This document shows, one piece after another, positions 35,039-44,206 of a DNA stretch of 64,000 bases. Origin of the DNA: Cyanobacterium stanieri LEGE 03274. GTDB lineage: Bacteria > Cyanobacteriota > Cyanobacteriia > Cyanobacteriales > Cyanobacteriaceae. How positions within the stretch are numbered: position 1 is the first letter of the stretch; each line of letters begins with the position of its first letter. A program made the translations under genes and the position numbers. The stretch is taken from the NCBI RefSeq assembly GCF_015207825.1, contig NZ_JADEWC010000007.1, positions 1 through 64,000 on the forward strand, written 5' to 3'. The notes beneath the pieces are model-generated. The model was not told where the DNA came from. It searched no databases and worked only from the letters and a program-made list of their open reading frames with translations.

Positions 35039-35130
35039 CAATGCCCAATCCCCATTACTTGCTCACAGAGTCTCAAAGTCCTGTATAATTGGTCAGTGTT
35101 GACTTACTAGCACAACAGTAGAAGGAAAAA

Positions 35131-35769
35131 ATGGGTGTCGAATTACGTAGTTATGTATATTTAGATCGTTTACAACCTCAACACGCTGCGTATATTGGCA
35201 CTGTCGCCCTCGGATTCTTGCCCCTCCCCGGAGACGCTTCCCTATGGATAGAAATATCCCCCGGCATAGAAATAAATCGCATTACCGATGTAGCCCTTAA
35301 ATCTGCAGTGGTGCGCCCGGGGGTTCAATTCGTAGAAAGATTATATGGTTTATTAGAAATTCACTCCACCAACCAAGGAGAAACCAAAGCCGCCGGGAGA
35401 GCAATCCTAGATGCTTTAGGAGTAAATAAAGAAGATTCTATCAAACCAAAAGTCGTCTCGAGCCAAATTATTCGTAACATTGACCCCTATCAAGCTCAAA
35501 TCATTAATCGTAATCGTAGAGGACAAATGCTTCTAGCAGGGGAAACCCTCTACGTCCTCGAAGTACAACCCGCCGCCTATGCCGCCCTTGCCGCCAATGA
35601 AGCCGAAAAAGCGGCCCTGATTAATATTCTTACCGTTCAAGCCGTCGGTAGTTTTGGCAGACTATATCTAGGGGGCGCTGAAAGAGATATAAAAGCAGGA
35701 GCCGCCGCCGCCCTTACCGCCATTGAGTCTATCGGTGGGAGAGGAAGTTTGAAAAACATTCAAGAATAA
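35131..35769 (+). CDS. ccmP: carboxysome shell protein CcmP (tandem BMC domains)
   Basis: A 212-residue BMC-T protein with two bacterial microcompartment domains, roughly residues 1-105 and 108-212. The segments [20 protein letters not shown] and [25 protein letters not shown] cover the first; [19 protein letters not shown] and [19 protein letters not shown] cover the second. Length and N-terminus fit CcmP, which forms trimers that can stack as double-layer gated pores for larger metabolites. CcmP is usually encoded away from the ccmKLMN cluster, as here. The ATG follows GAAGGAAAAA closely. Confidence 0.85.
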   Translation: MGVELRSYVYLDRLQPQHAAYIGTVALGFLPLPGDASLWIEISPGIEINRITDVALKSAVVRPGVQFVERLYGLLEIHSTNQGETKAAGRAILDALGVNKEDSIKPKVVSSQIIRNIDPYQAQIINRNRRGQMLLAGETLYVLEVQPAAYAALAANEAEKAALINILTVQAVGSFGRLYLGGAERDIKAGAAAALTAIESIGGRGSLKNIQE

Positions 35770-35869
35770 TTAATAAATCATCACAAAAATAACACCATTA
35801 CCATCAAAAAAAATCAAACTATAATCCATACATATAACAAAACCCTATTATTTATCGACATCTTTGATC

Positions 35870-36439
35870 ATGAGTAAAGAAATCAGTTGGAAACTCTTAA
35901 CAAGAGACATAGATAAATGGAATCAACTAAGAAAATTTGACCCCCAAAAAAACGAGCAAATCGACCTTTCAGGCATCAACTTAAGTAACATTAATCTTGA
36001 AAAAGCTAACCTGAGCAACTGTAACCTAACCAACGCTAACCTAATCGGTAGTAACCTTCGATTTGCAGACCTAAGAGGAGCAAATCTAAGCCAATGTAAC
36101 CTCATTGGAGTTAACCTAAGACTAGCTAACCTAAGAGAATCCTACATCATTCAAGCAAAATTAAATAGAGCCAACCTGAGCGAAGCAAATATGATTTGCT
36201 GTACCCTTAACGAATCAGATTTGAGCCATGCCAATCTCTATGAAACCGAGCTTATCGGAGCATATCTCTACAAAACTAACCTTAGCCACGCCCAATTAGT
36301 CAACACCCATCTTAGTAAGGCTTATTTAGTCTGTGCTAACTTGGATTATGCCACACTCCATCAAACCGATTTGCGATGGGCTAATTTATCCCATGTGAAT
36401 CTATCCAAAACCATCAACCCTGAATCCTTACAACCATAG
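35870..36439 (+). CDS. pentapeptide-repeat protein
   Basis: A 189-residue protein. After a 35-residue N-terminal segment (ISWKLLTRDIDKWNQLRKF) it consists of about 25 consecutive A(D/N)LxX repeats (INLSNINLEKANLSN, ADLRGANLSQCNL and so on). These form a right-handed beta-helix with Leu stacked inside. The start ATG at 35870 is preferred to a TTG two codons earlier. The repeats have many Asn and few charged residues. Pentapeptide proteins are very common in cyanobacteria with varied or unknown roles; nothing here points to one. It ends 14 bp before a HAD phosphatase gene. Confidence 0.88.
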   Translation: MSKEISWKLLTRDIDKWNQLRKFDPQKNEQIDLSGINLSNINLEKANLSNCNLTNANLIGSNLRFADLRGANLSQCNLIGVNLRLANLRESYIIQAKLNRANLSEANMICCTLNESDLSHANLYETELIGAYLYKTNLSHAQLVNTHLSKAYLVCANLDYATLHQTDLRWANLSHVNLSKTINPESLQP

Positions 36440-36453
36440 TATTTTCAAGCAAA

Positions 36454-37191
36454 ATGAGAACAATTATCTGTCAAGGCAAACAATTTACCAACATAGAAGC
36501 CATAATCTTTGATAAAGATGGTACTTTGGCCGATTCTGAAAGTTTTCTTAGGGAATTAGCCTTCAAACGTGCCAGAATAATTGATGCTCAAATACCAGGC
36601 ACCGCAGAACCTTTACTCATGGCCTATGGTGTCGAAAGAGACTACCTCAACCCCACAGGATTAATGGCGGTAGGTAGTCATCATGAAAACCTGATTGTCT
36701 CCGCAGGATATATCGCTGAAACTGGTAGAAGTTGGTTTGAATCCTTAACCATTGCCCGACATAGTTTTGATGAAGCCGATAAAGCCCTACCGAATCGAGG
36801 AAATACATCTCCTTTATTTGCAGGAAGTCTCGAAGTTTTAGAAACCCTATCGGAAGCTGGATTACCCCTTGGTATTCTCTCCGCCGATAGCACCCAAGGA
36901 GTTGCTGAATTTGTTAACAACCATCAACTAAGTTCTTATATCGATCTTATCATGGGGGTCGATAGCGGGTTATCAAAACCAGATCCCCGTCTATTCCTTC
37001 AAGCCTGTGAAAAAATGAATGTTCGTCCAGAAAATACCCTAATGATAGGAGATTCTCAAGGAGATATTGCCATGGCAAAAAACGCAGGAGCGGCGGGAGT
37101 AATAGGCATTTGTTGGAATAATCCCCAAGCCCATCACCTAAAAAGTGCTGATGTGGTAATTTCTGATTTAGCAATGGTCTCCGTTATTTAA
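36454..37191 (+). CDS. HAD-superfamily phosphatase (phosphoglycolate phosphatase-like)
   Basis: A 245-residue HAD hydrolase. Motif I is IIFDKDGTLADSE (nucleophile Asp and acid Asp), motif II is GILSADST near residue 140, motif III is Lys in SKPDPRLF and motif IV is MIGDSQGDIAMAKNAGAAG. An alpha-helical cap between I and II puts it in subfamily I, as for phosphoglycolate phosphatase (Gph/CbbZ), which recycles the photorespiratory by-product. The exact substrate cannot be read. It lies 14 bp after the pentapeptide-repeat gene, so co-transcription is likely. Confidence 0.85.
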   Translation: MRTIICQGKQFTNIEAIIFDKDGTLADSESFLRELAFKRARIIDAQIPGTAEPLLMAYGVERDYLNPTGLMAVGSHHENLIVSAGYIAETGRSWFESLTIARHSFDEADKALPNRGNTSPLFAGSLEVLETLSEAGLPLGILSADSTQGVAEFVNNHQLSSYIDLIMGVDSGLSKPDPRLFLQACEKMNVRPENTLMIGDSQGDIAMAKNAGAAGVIGICWNNPQAHHLKSADVVISDLAMVSVI

Positions 37192-37227
37192 GTATTATAT
37201 TGATTTGATTAATCTGAGAACAAAATC

Positions 37228-38661
37228 ATGTTAAAAATCAGTTTAAAAGTTGTTTTTTCCCTTTTTTTTATTCTTAACCCCCTTGCCGAATACCCTGCAC
37301 AAGCACAAAATAACAACAAAATATGTGAGCAAGATTTAGGGCAACATATCGACACTATTTTAGAAAATCCGCTCCAGAAAAGAGCTACTTGGGGTATTTT
37401 GGTTAAAGAACCTAACTCGGAAAATATTCTTTATGAGTTAAATAGTGAAAAATATTTTATCCCTGCATCTAATACCAAGGTGTTAACCACCGCTGCGGCT
37501 TTGCTGAAATTAGGTACGAATTATCAAATTTCTACCCCTGTTTATTACACGGGGGAAATGCCTCGTATAGATAGTTTAATCATAGTTGGTAGTGGAGATC
37601 CTACCATGACCACTACTAAGTTAGAAGAAGTTGCGGAACACCTAAAGGAAAGGGGAATTGATAGTATTAATCAGTTGATTGTTAAAGATGATGCCTCTTT
37701 TAGTGAGATGATTAATGGTACATGGGAAAACTCAGATTTACCTTACTATTATGCTCCCCCTGTAAGTGATATTATTCTTAATGAAAATACTGTTACTGTT
37801 AGTCTGCGAGGGGAAGATATTAATCAACCTGCGATAATTGAATGGTCGGATCATGTAGCAGGAAAACAGTGGAGGGTTATTAATAATGTTCTTACTACTA
37901 ATAATCCTGAGGATAACAATGTTAGGTTAGTTCCTAATTGGCGTGAATCAACCATAGAAGTTACAGGGGAATTAGGGTTAAATCAAGAATCTCGTCAGTG
38001 GTGGTTATCTATACCGAATCCCCATCAATATTTTTTGGATAGTTTCCAACGGGTTTTACAAAATGAAGATATTTTAGTTTCTCGCACTCAAGTGGTTAGT
38101 GATGATAATGTGAATTTAGCTCAACCATTGATAGAAATTAAATCCCATTATTTATCAGATATAATCAACACGACGAATAAGGATAGTAATAATTTATTTG
38201 CTGAAATATTATTAAGACAATTAAGAGAGGAGAATAAAAGTGAGTTTGATGTTCAACGGGAAATTTTGACCACTATCAATGTGAATGGGGAAACCTATAA
38301 TCTTCGGGATGGTTCTGGGCTTTCTCGACAAAATTTGGTAACTCCTTCGGCGATGGTTGCTACCTTAGAAGGAATGATAAATAGTCCATATCAGAGTTTT
38401 TTTCGCCAATCTTTACCTATGGCGGGGGTAGATGGTACTCTTAGAAACCGTTTTCAGGATAGTTTAGGGGGGGAACGTTTTTTGGCAAAAACAGGTACTC
38501 TAACGGGGGTTACGGCTCTTTCTGGTTATCTGGAAATGGAAAGTTATCCTGATTTGATTGTTAGTGTAATGGTGAATCAATCTTCTGAGGGGGCTGTTAT
38601 TTTGAGGGAAACGACAGATAATATTGTTAATACGGTGGCTAGAGTAATGGTATGTGATTGA
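37228..38661 (+). CDS. dacB: D-alanyl-D-alanine carboxypeptidase/endopeptidase (PBP4 type)
   Basis: A 477-residue peptidase family S13 penicillin-binding protein with an N-terminal signal peptide (SLFFILNPLAEYPAQA). The catalytic motifs are SxxK in ASNTKVLTTAAAL near residue 85, SxN in DSNNLFAEILLRQL near 315, and KTG in KTGTLTGVTAL near 420. It trims or cleaves peptidoglycan cross-links in the periplasm. It is 36 bp downstream of the HAD gene. The thiE start lies about 54 bp beyond its stop. Confidence 0.9.
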   Translation: MLKISLKVVFSLFFILNPLAEYPAQAQNNNKICEQDLGQHIDTILENPLQKRATWGILVKEPNSENILYELNSEKYFIPASNTKVLTTAAALLKLGTNYQISTPVYYTGEMPRIDSLIIVGSGDPTMTTTKLEEVAEHLKERGIDSINQLIVKDDASFSEMINGTWENSDLPYYYAPPVSDIILNENTVTVSLRGEDINQPAIIEWSDHVAGKQWRVINNVLTTNNPEDNNVRLVPNWRESTIEVTGELGLNQESRQWWLSIPNPHQYFLDSFQRVLQNEDILVSRTQVVSDDNVNLAQPLIEIKSHYLSDIINTTNKDSNNLFAEILLRQLREENKSEFDVQREILTTINVNGETYNLRDGSGLSRQNLVTPSAMVATLEGMINSPYQSFFRQSLPMAGVDGTLRNRFQDSLGGERFLAKTGTLTGVTALSGYLEMESYPDLIVSVMVNQSSEGAVILRETTDNIVNTVARVMVCD

Positions 38662-38714
38662 CTTCCTATGCTCAGTTAAGTAACTATATATTTGTCTTTT
38701 TAAAAATTATTATT

Positions 38715-39728
38715 ATGATTAATCAAAAAACTGCTATATATCGCATTTTGGATGCTAATTTAGATAGGGCAAGGGAGGGGTTGAGAATTGTTGAGGAATG
38801 GTGTCGCTTTGGTTTAAATGATGGTGAGAGTGCTTCTGTGTGTAAGGATATGCGTCAGGAGTTAGGGGGTTGGCACAGTGATGATTTACGTACTTCTAGG
38901 GATACTCCTAATGATCCTGGTACTCAATTAACCCATCCTCAAGAGGAGGAGAGGGAGAGTTTGGAGGCTTTGTTACAGGCGAATTTTTGTCGTGTGCAGG
39001 AGGCTTTGAGGGTATTGGAGGAGTATGGAAAGCTATATAATGGCGAGTTTGCCACAGGGATGAAACAATTACGTTATCAAGTTTATGGTTTGGAGAGTAA
39101 GTTAATTGGTAAGTCTTGGCAGGAGTTATTGAATAGGGTGAGTTTGTATTTGGTGACGATGCCTGTGGATAATTTTTTTGGGGTGATTGAGTTGGCTTTG
39201 AAGGGGGGTTTAAAAATAGTTCAATATCGTCATAAAAATCAGGATGATTTGGTAAAGCTGAAGGAGGCTTATAAGTTAAGGCAGTTATGTCATCAATATG
39301 GGGCTTTGTTTATTGTTAACGATCGCCCTGACATCGCCCTTGCGGTGAATGCGGATGGGGTACATTTAGGACAAACGGATATGCCTGTTGGTTTGGCTAG
39401 GCAAATGTTAGGGAGTAATAAAATTATCGGTAAGTCCACCACAAATCCCCAAGAAATGGCTAAGGCCTTGGCAGAAGGGGTTGATTATATTGGGGTAGGT
39501 CCTGTTTATGAAACCCCTACTAAGGCTGGAAAGAAGGCGGCGGGATTGGAATATGTCCGTTATGCTCAGGCTAATGCCACTGTACCTTGGTTTGCCATTG
39601 GGGGCATTGATGAAACCAATGTGGGGGATGTGGTAAAGGCGGGGGCTAGTCGTGTGGCTGTGGTTCGGGCTATTATGCAGGGAGATAACCCTACTTCTAT
39701 GACTCAGAATTTGTTATCTCAGTTGTAG
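38715..39728 (+). CDS. thiE: thiamine-phosphate synthase with N-terminal helical domain
   Basis: A 337-residue cyanobacterial-type ThiE. The first about 130 residues are a helical domain (ILDANLDRAREGLRIVEEWCRF, EALRVLEEYGKLYN) of the type found fused to ThiE in cyanobacteria. The TIM-barrel part follows from about 145: VQYRHKNQDDLVKLKEAY, FIVNDRPDIALAVNADGVHLGQTDMP (substrate contacts; 20-residue limits respected here as fragments), IGKSTTNPQEM, GVGPVYETPTKAG and the closing AIGGI. It joins the thiazole and pyrimidine phosphates. I place the start at the ATG at 38715, not the TTG at 38658 that overlaps dacB. Its 3' 32 bp overlap the convergent deaminase gene. Confidence 0.9.
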   Translation: MINQKTAIYRILDANLDRAREGLRIVEEWCRFGLNDGESASVCKDMRQELGGWHSDDLRTSRDTPNDPGTQLTHPQEEERESLEALLQANFCRVQEALRVLEEYGKLYNGEFATGMKQLRYQVYGLESKLIGKSWQELLNRVSLYLVTMPVDNFFGVIELALKGGLKIVQYRHKNQDDLVKLKEAYKLRQLCHQYGALFIVNDRPDIALAVNADGVHLGQTDMPVGLARQMLGSNKIIGKSTTNPQEMAKALAEGVDYIGVGPVYETPTKAGKKAAGLEYVRYAQANATVPWFAIGGIDETNVGDVVKAGASRVAVVRAIMQGDNPTSMTQNLLSQL

Positions 39729-40260
39729 TTTGAGGCCTAGAAACGGGATTGGTTAAAAATTCTCCGCTTTTGATGGCCACACCATCCCGAATAACCATTT
39801 TATGGAGTTTTACTAAACCATCTTGTACATAATAATCTCTAACGGTGAGGCGATCGCCCTTATTAAAATCGGTTTCGTAAAAAACTTCCTTAATACCTGC
39901 GGAAATAATTAATTTTAGACAAGAAATACAGGGTTCGAGAGTAACATAAATGGTTGCACCTTCGGTGGAGATACCATGACGGGCGGCAAGGGCGATAGCA
40001 TTTGCTTCTGCATGAACTGCTCGAGAAGGTAAATCTTTACTAGCATCACAACTACTTAAACCTTCATAACAAAAGCCTTGGGCGGTACAATGTACCGAAC
40101 CAGAGGGAGAACCATTATAACCCGTGGCTAATACCTGACGGTTTTTGACAATTACTGCCCCCACAGGAAAGGCTAAACAAGTGGAACGAGTGGCGGCTAA
40201 TTTAGCCATCAACATAAAATATTCATCCCATGAGGGACGATTTGCTTCTCTATCAATCAT
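39697..40260 (-). CDS. deoxycytidylate deaminase (ComEB family)
   Basis: A 187-residue zinc deaminase. Zinc and catalytic motif I is VHAEANAIA (His and Glu), and motif II is EPCISCLKLII (PCxxC). The N-terminal SWDEYFMLMAKLAATRSTC and the GYNGSPSG loop are typical of dCMP deaminases, which supply dUMP for thymidylate synthesis. A tail of about 25 residues past the fold is Thr/Glu-rich. The last 32 bp overlap thiE in antisense orientation, tail to tail. Confidence 0.88.
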   Translation of the reverse strand: MIDREANRPSWDEYFMLMAKLAATRSTCLAFPVGAVIVKNRQVLATGYNGSPSGSVHCTAQGFCYEGLSSCDASKDLPSRAVHAEANAIALAARHGISTEGATIYVTLEPCISCLKLIISAGIKEVFYETDFNKGDRLTVRDYYVQDGLVKLHKMVIRDGVAIKSGEFLTNPVSRPQTTTEITNSES

Positions 40261-40322
40261 TTATAAAAAATAAAACTTTTTGAAGGGATAATTATGTAAA
40301 TTTTACCCCCTCTCATAAAAAA

Positions 40323-40658
40323 TTAGTTTGTGCCAGAAAAAACGACCCCTGGAAACTTTTCTTGAGCCTGTGCCATAGAGGTAACTCTACCTTTTTCTTG
40401 CCAGAAATTAATAATTTCGGTAGCTTGGTTTAATAACTCAATTTTTTCGGTATCAGTGATCCAATTTTTCTTGTCTAACTCGTCTTTCAAGTCTTGCCAA
40501 GCATCGCTACGAGGCCAGAAGTAATAGGGAGTTAGGGGGCTTGTACCTTTACTGATCACATAATCTACCGCTAAGGCAACATCCTTGTCTAACCAAACGA
40601 CTTTTAATACAAAGCGACCGTCAATGTTTGTTTCTAAGGTTTCTACTGTAGCTTCCAA
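40323..40658 (-). CDS. 30S ribosomal protein PSRP-3 / Ycf65
   Basis: A 111-residue protein of the plastid-specific ribosomal protein 3 (Ycf65, cS23) family. The core is [20 protein letters not shown], then [20 protein letters not shown] and [18 protein letters not shown]. It binds the small ribosomal subunit in cyanobacteria and chloroplasts and is not found in other bacteria. It is monocistronic or read with the deaminase gene, 62 bp downstream. Start ATG at 40658, followed by a short acidic N-terminus. Confidence 0.85.
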   Translation of the reverse strand: MEATVETLETNIDGRFVLKVVWLDKDVALAVDYVISKGTSPLTPYYFWPRSDAWQDLKDELDKKNWITDTEKIELLNQATEIINFWQEKGRVTSMAQAQEKFPGVVFSGTN

Positions 40659-40765
40659 TTAAACCTCCAAATAATAATTTTATATATAGTAACAATTTTG
40701 GACAATAGTATATTATAACCTAAATTAGATACTGACTCACTTAAGTTTTTAGGTAATTATTTTCT

Positions 40766-41536
40766 ATGAGCGCGATTGTAGTTTTTGATATTGATGGGGT
40801 AATTCGTGATGTTACTAATTCCTATCGTCGGGCGTTAGCTGATACGGTGGAACATTTTACGGGGGGAAATCATCGCCCTAATATGGAGGAGATTGATAAC
40901 CTTAAGGGAGAAGGAGTATGGAATAATGATTGGGAAGGTTCTCAGGAGTTAATTTATCGCTATTATGAGGGGGTGGGTACGCCTCGTTCACAGGTAAATT
41001 ATTCTTATGGGGAAATTGTTCATTTTTTCCAATGTCGTTACCGTGGTAGAGATCCTCAAAATGCTGATACTTGGGATGGTTATATTACTCAAGAGCCTTT
41101 GTTGGTGGACGGAGATTTTTTTCAAGGTTTAACGGATAATGGTTATTTTTGGGGTTTTTTTAGTGGGGCAACCAGGGGTTCGGCGGAATATATTCTAACT
41201 CGTCGTTTAGGATTAAAAAACCCTGTGTTGGTAGCCATGGAGGATGCTCCTGGAAAGCCTGATCCTACGGGGTTGTTTATGGCGGTAGAATCTATTAAAC
41301 AGAGAAATAATATTCGGGAGTCGTTACCTGTGCTTTATTTGGGTGATACGGTGGCTGATATGATGACTATTACTCGGGCTAAGTCTGTTAAACCTGATGA
41401 TGATTTTAGGGCGATCGCCGTTTTACCTCCCCATATTCATCACCATGAAAGTTTAATTGCTGGTTACAGTAAAAAAATGCTTGATGCAGGGGCGCAAGAG
41501 GTTTTAACGAGGGTAATTGATTTTTCGGGTTGTTAA
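40766..41536 (+). CDS. HAD-family hydrolase (TIGR01548-like)
   Basis: A 256-residue HAD protein. Motif I is VVFDIDGVIRDVTNSYRRAL at the very start, motif II FFSGATRGSAEYILTRRLGL near 130, motif III AMEDAPGKPDPTGLF and motif IV LYLGDTVADMMTITRAK. It fits the cyanobacterial/archaeal group annotated TIGR01548, whose substrate is unknown. It is divergent from the PSRP-3 gene (107 bp between starts). After its stop comes the degraded paired-hairpin copy F. Confidence 0.82.
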   Translation: MSAIVVFDIDGVIRDVTNSYRRALADTVEHFTGGNHRPNMEEIDNLKGEGVWNNDWEGSQELIYRYYEGVGTPRSQVNYSYGEIVHFFQCRYRGRDPQNADTWDGYITQEPLLVDGDFFQGLTDNGYFWGFFSGATRGSAEYILTRRLGLKNPVLVAMEDAPGKPDPTGLFMAVESIKQRNNIRESLPVLYLGDTVADMMTITRAKSVKPDDDFRAIAVLPPHIHHHESLIAGYSKKMLDAGAQEVLTRVIDFSGC

Positions 41537-41571
41537 TCTTTTATATAAAGCCAGAAAATATATCATCACTC

Positions 41572-41620
41572 GCCTTGCAATGAATTACAAGACTAACAGT
41601 TTATCGTTCAACAAATTGAC
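41572..41620 (-). repeat. paired-hairpin dispersed repeat, copy F (decayed)
   Basis: Stem with CCTTGCAAT and ATTACAAG arms at 41572-41593, with one pairing base lost (GAC instead of GGC). The second hairpin at 41606-41620 is one base short (GTTCAACAAATTGAC). It is the worst-conserved of the seven copies. It lies after a HAD gene and is followed at 41629-41663 by a TCTGAATTGGGGAT..TATAGTCTTGTAA element shared with 14395-14427. Confidence 0.75.
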
Positions 41621-41706
41621 TTATGATAATCTGAATTGGGGATACAATTTATAGTCTTGTAAAGATGCAAATAATTAACAATTGATAGTAAATGATCTAA
41701 TATCCC

Positions 41707-41754
41707 CCATCTCCCATACTCCCCATCTCCCATACTCCCTATCTCCCATACTCC
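41707..41754. repeat. 16-bp CT-rich tandem repeat, three units
   Basis: Three units of CCATCTCCCATACTCC (the third starts CTATC). Related purine-rich units, TGAGGGAGATGAGGAG and TGAGGGAGATGGGGAG, lie in tandem at 53881-53912, and single related stretches lie near 5211-5229 and 14700-14735. A 50-bp element follows at 41764-41813 and matches 49517-49566 at 46 of 50 positions. Confidence 0.8.
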
Positions 41755-41812
41755 CCATCACCTGTCACCTAAAACCTCACTCTAATTTGTAAGTAATCAA
41801 GGGGATTTGATA

Positions 41813-43342
41813 TTATTGCATCCTGTCGATGGTGCGATATTGAATGGCTTCGGCAAGGTGATAACTTTGTAAATGGCTATCTCCTGCTAAGTCGGCGATG
41901 GTGCGTGATACCTTTAAAATACGATCCATTGCCCGTGCCGACAGCCCTAGTTTACGGATGGCATTTTCTAAAAGAGTACGGCAGGTTTCATCCAATGCAC
42001 AATATTCCCGTAGATGTTTTGACTGCATTTGAGCATTACTGCTAATTTTGGGGTCATTCTGGAAGCGCTCCTGGGCGATCGCACGGGCTTTTTTTACCCT
42101 CTCCCTCACGGATTCAGAATTTTCCCCTTGGGGCTGACTCGTCATTTCTTCAGGCTTAAGACGACTAACCACCACCTGTAAATCAATTCTATCAAGCAAA
42201 GGGCCAGACAACTTCGCCCAATATTGCTCCCTTTGACGGGGGGAACAACTACAGGGTTGAATCGAATCTCCATAATAACCGCAGGGACAAGGATTGGTAC
42301 TAGCAACAAGGGTAAACTGGGCAGGAAATTCCACCGACTGACGGGCGCGGGAAATGGTTACAAAACCATCTTCTAGGGGTTGTCGTAAAAATTCCAATAC
42401 ACTCCTTTTAAACTCCGTCAACTCATCGAGAAATAATACCCCATGATGGGATAAAGAAATTTCTCCCGGTTTAGGATAGCTACCACCCCCCACCAATGAT
42501 GCTCCACTGGCGGAATGGTGAGGACTACGGAAAGGGCGCGATCGCACCAAAGAACCACTATTTTTTAATAATCCTGCCACGGAATACACCTGTGAAACTT
42601 CCAACGCTTCCCCGAAGCTAAGGGGAGGTAAAATGCTCGGTAAGCGCCTTGCCAACATGGTTTTTCCCGAGCCAGGAGGCCCCACAAAAATTAAATTATG
42701 TCCCCCCGCTGCGGCAATTTCCAAAGCTCTACGGGCGTGATTTTGCCCTTTTACATCTTTTAAATTATCCATCAAGGCAAAAAGAGGTTCAAAATTTTCC
42801 CCTATATCTACTTTTGTCGGATTAAATTTTTCAGGCTCTTGTAAAAATTTAGCCACTTCATTCAAGTTTCGTAAACCATAGACATCCAAACCTTTCACCA
42901 CCGAGGCTTCTTGGGCATTTTCCTTGGGTAAAACAATTCCTTTAAAGCCCAACTTAAGGGCGACGGCGGTCATGGGTAAAACCCCCGCAATGGGTCGTAA
43001 ACTGCCATCTAAGGACATTTCCCCCAAAAAAAGGTAATCTCCTAATAGGAGAGGATCAATTTGTTCGGAAGCAGCTAAAATACCAATACTAATGGGTAAA
43101 TCAAAGCTAGGCCCTTCTTTTCTTAAGTCGGCAGGGGTGAGGTTGATGGTTACTTTACGCATGGGAAAGGCAAATCCTGAGTTTTTGATGGCGGCTTTGA
43201 CTCTTTCTCTCGATTCTTGTACCGCCATATCAGGTAAGCCCACTATGGTGGTTTTTGGTAATCCCCCTGAAACATCTACTTCGACTCCGACTTTGATGGC
43301 ATCAACGCCTACCACCGTGGCACTCCATACCCTCGCCAACAT
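41813..43342 (-). CDS. comM: YifB/ComM-family Mg-chelatase-like AAA+ protein
   Basis: A 509-residue ComM-type helicase/AAA+ protein. The N-terminal Lon-like domain begins VWSATVVGVDAIKVGVEVDVSGGLP. The AAA+ core has Walker A GPPGSGKTMLARRLPSILPP near residue 218 and Walker B VLFLDELTEF near 305. A Cys-rich NPCPCGYYGDS / CSCSPRQREQY segment follows, then a C-terminal ISRTIADLAG lid. ComM promotes branch migration during natural transformation. Its stop is within the 50-bp repeat element. Start ATG at 43342. Confidence 0.92.
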   Translation of the reverse strand: MLARVWSATVVGVDAIKVGVEVDVSGGLPKTTIVGLPDMAVQESRERVKAAIKNSGFAFPMRKVTINLTPADLRKEGPSFDLPISIGILAASEQIDPLLLGDYLFLGEMSLDGSLRPIAGVLPMTAVALKLGFKGIVLPKENAQEASVVKGLDVYGLRNLNEVAKFLQEPEKFNPTKVDIGENFEPLFALMDNLKDVKGQNHARRALEIAAAGGHNLIFVGPPGSGKTMLARRLPSILPPLSFGEALEVSQVYSVAGLLKNSGSLVRSRPFRSPHHSASGASLVGGGSYPKPGEISLSHHGVLFLDELTEFKRSVLEFLRQPLEDGFVTISRARQSVEFPAQFTLVASTNPCPCGYYGDSIQPCSCSPRQREQYWAKLSGPLLDRIDLQVVVSRLKPEEMTSQPQGENSESVRERVKKARAIAQERFQNDPKISSNAQMQSKHLREYCALDETCRTLLENAIRKLGLSARAMDRILKVSRTIADLAGDSHLQSYHLAEAIQYRTIDRMQ

Positions 43343-43612
43343 ATCAATTTTATTCCTTTTATTTTATTTGTTCATATTTTAATTAATTTTGTTCTCAAAA
43401 ATAAAGATTTTATTTATAAAAGTTTAAAAAAGTAATGCTTAAGATTTTGTTGTGTTAAGATCTTTTCTAATGGTATGTAAAAGTTACGGATAATTGATCT
43501 TTATTTACCCAAGTAGAAGTTAATGAATTGGGTTTAATAATAAGTTCTATTTTTTTGTTTATTAGTTTTTTTATATTGTTATTTTTTTGTTATAGTTTTT
43601 TTACTTATTCCT

Positions 43613-44206
43613 ATGAATAAAATATCAGTTTTAGTCGGTTTTGTAGTATCTAGTTTACTATTTTCTACACCGCAAACCCATGGTCAAACTACGGGAAATA
43701 AATATGAGTGTGTAATGGATGGAGACACCCCCGTCACAAGGGTGATCACCAGAAGAGGTACTATTCAATTAATTGAGTGGAAAAGTGATTATTTTTTGGG
43801 CAATAATTGGACTCCCCAAAGACGTTGTCAAGCGGTTACTGATAGATTTCAGGTTCATTCTGATGAAGGTAGTTTAGTTTATGTTACCCATGGTCGTGTT
43901 AATAATCAAAATGTTCTTTGTGTGGCGGATAGGGTTAATTTACCCCAACAACCCTATGTTTGCAAAGATGAGGTGATTTCTAGGGGCGATCGCACCTATG
44001 ACAGTGTATTATTAACCCTAGAACAAGACGATAATCCCCCTCAAGTATTACAAGAATTGTTTACCCATAGTTCCCGTGTCGGACGTAGTAGAGGCATTAC
44101 CAGAAGTGTTAATCCCTATCCAGAGGCGATCGCCATTGGAGAAATATTAGAACAAGCCCCCACCATTAAAACAGAAAAAGAAGGATGTTTAGAAGAAGAA
44201 AATTAA
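43613..44206 (+). CDS. COP23-domain exported protein
   Basis: A 197-residue protein with an N-terminal signal peptide (SVLVGFVVSSLLFSTPQTHG). The COP23 domain follows: YECVMDGDTPVTRVITRRGT, QLIEWKSDYFLGNNWTPQRRC, VTDRFQVHSDEGSLVYVTHG and VNNQNVLCVADR, with the conserved Cys pattern. COP23 was named after a circadian-oscillating polypeptide of a unicellular cyanobacterium; its biochemical role is unknown. The gene overlaps the CHAT gene start by 22 bp, so the two are translated together. About 1.3 kb beyond lies the cikA-like gene. A HIP1 site lies inside the gene. Confidence 0.85.
   Translation: MNKISVLVGFVVSSLLFSTPQTHGQTTGNKYECVMDGDTPVTRVITRRGTIQLIEWKSDYFLGNNWTPQRRCQAVTDRFQVHSDEGSLVYVTHGRVNNQNVLCVADRVNLPQQPYVCKDEVISRGDRTYDSVLLTLEQDDNPPQVLQELFTHSSRVGRSRGITRSVNPYPEAIAIGEILEQAPTIKTEKEGCLEEEN

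Noticed and set aside
41707-41754. Possible CRISPR array
   Set aside because: Units are 16 bp, directly adjacent and without spacers; no cas genes nearby.
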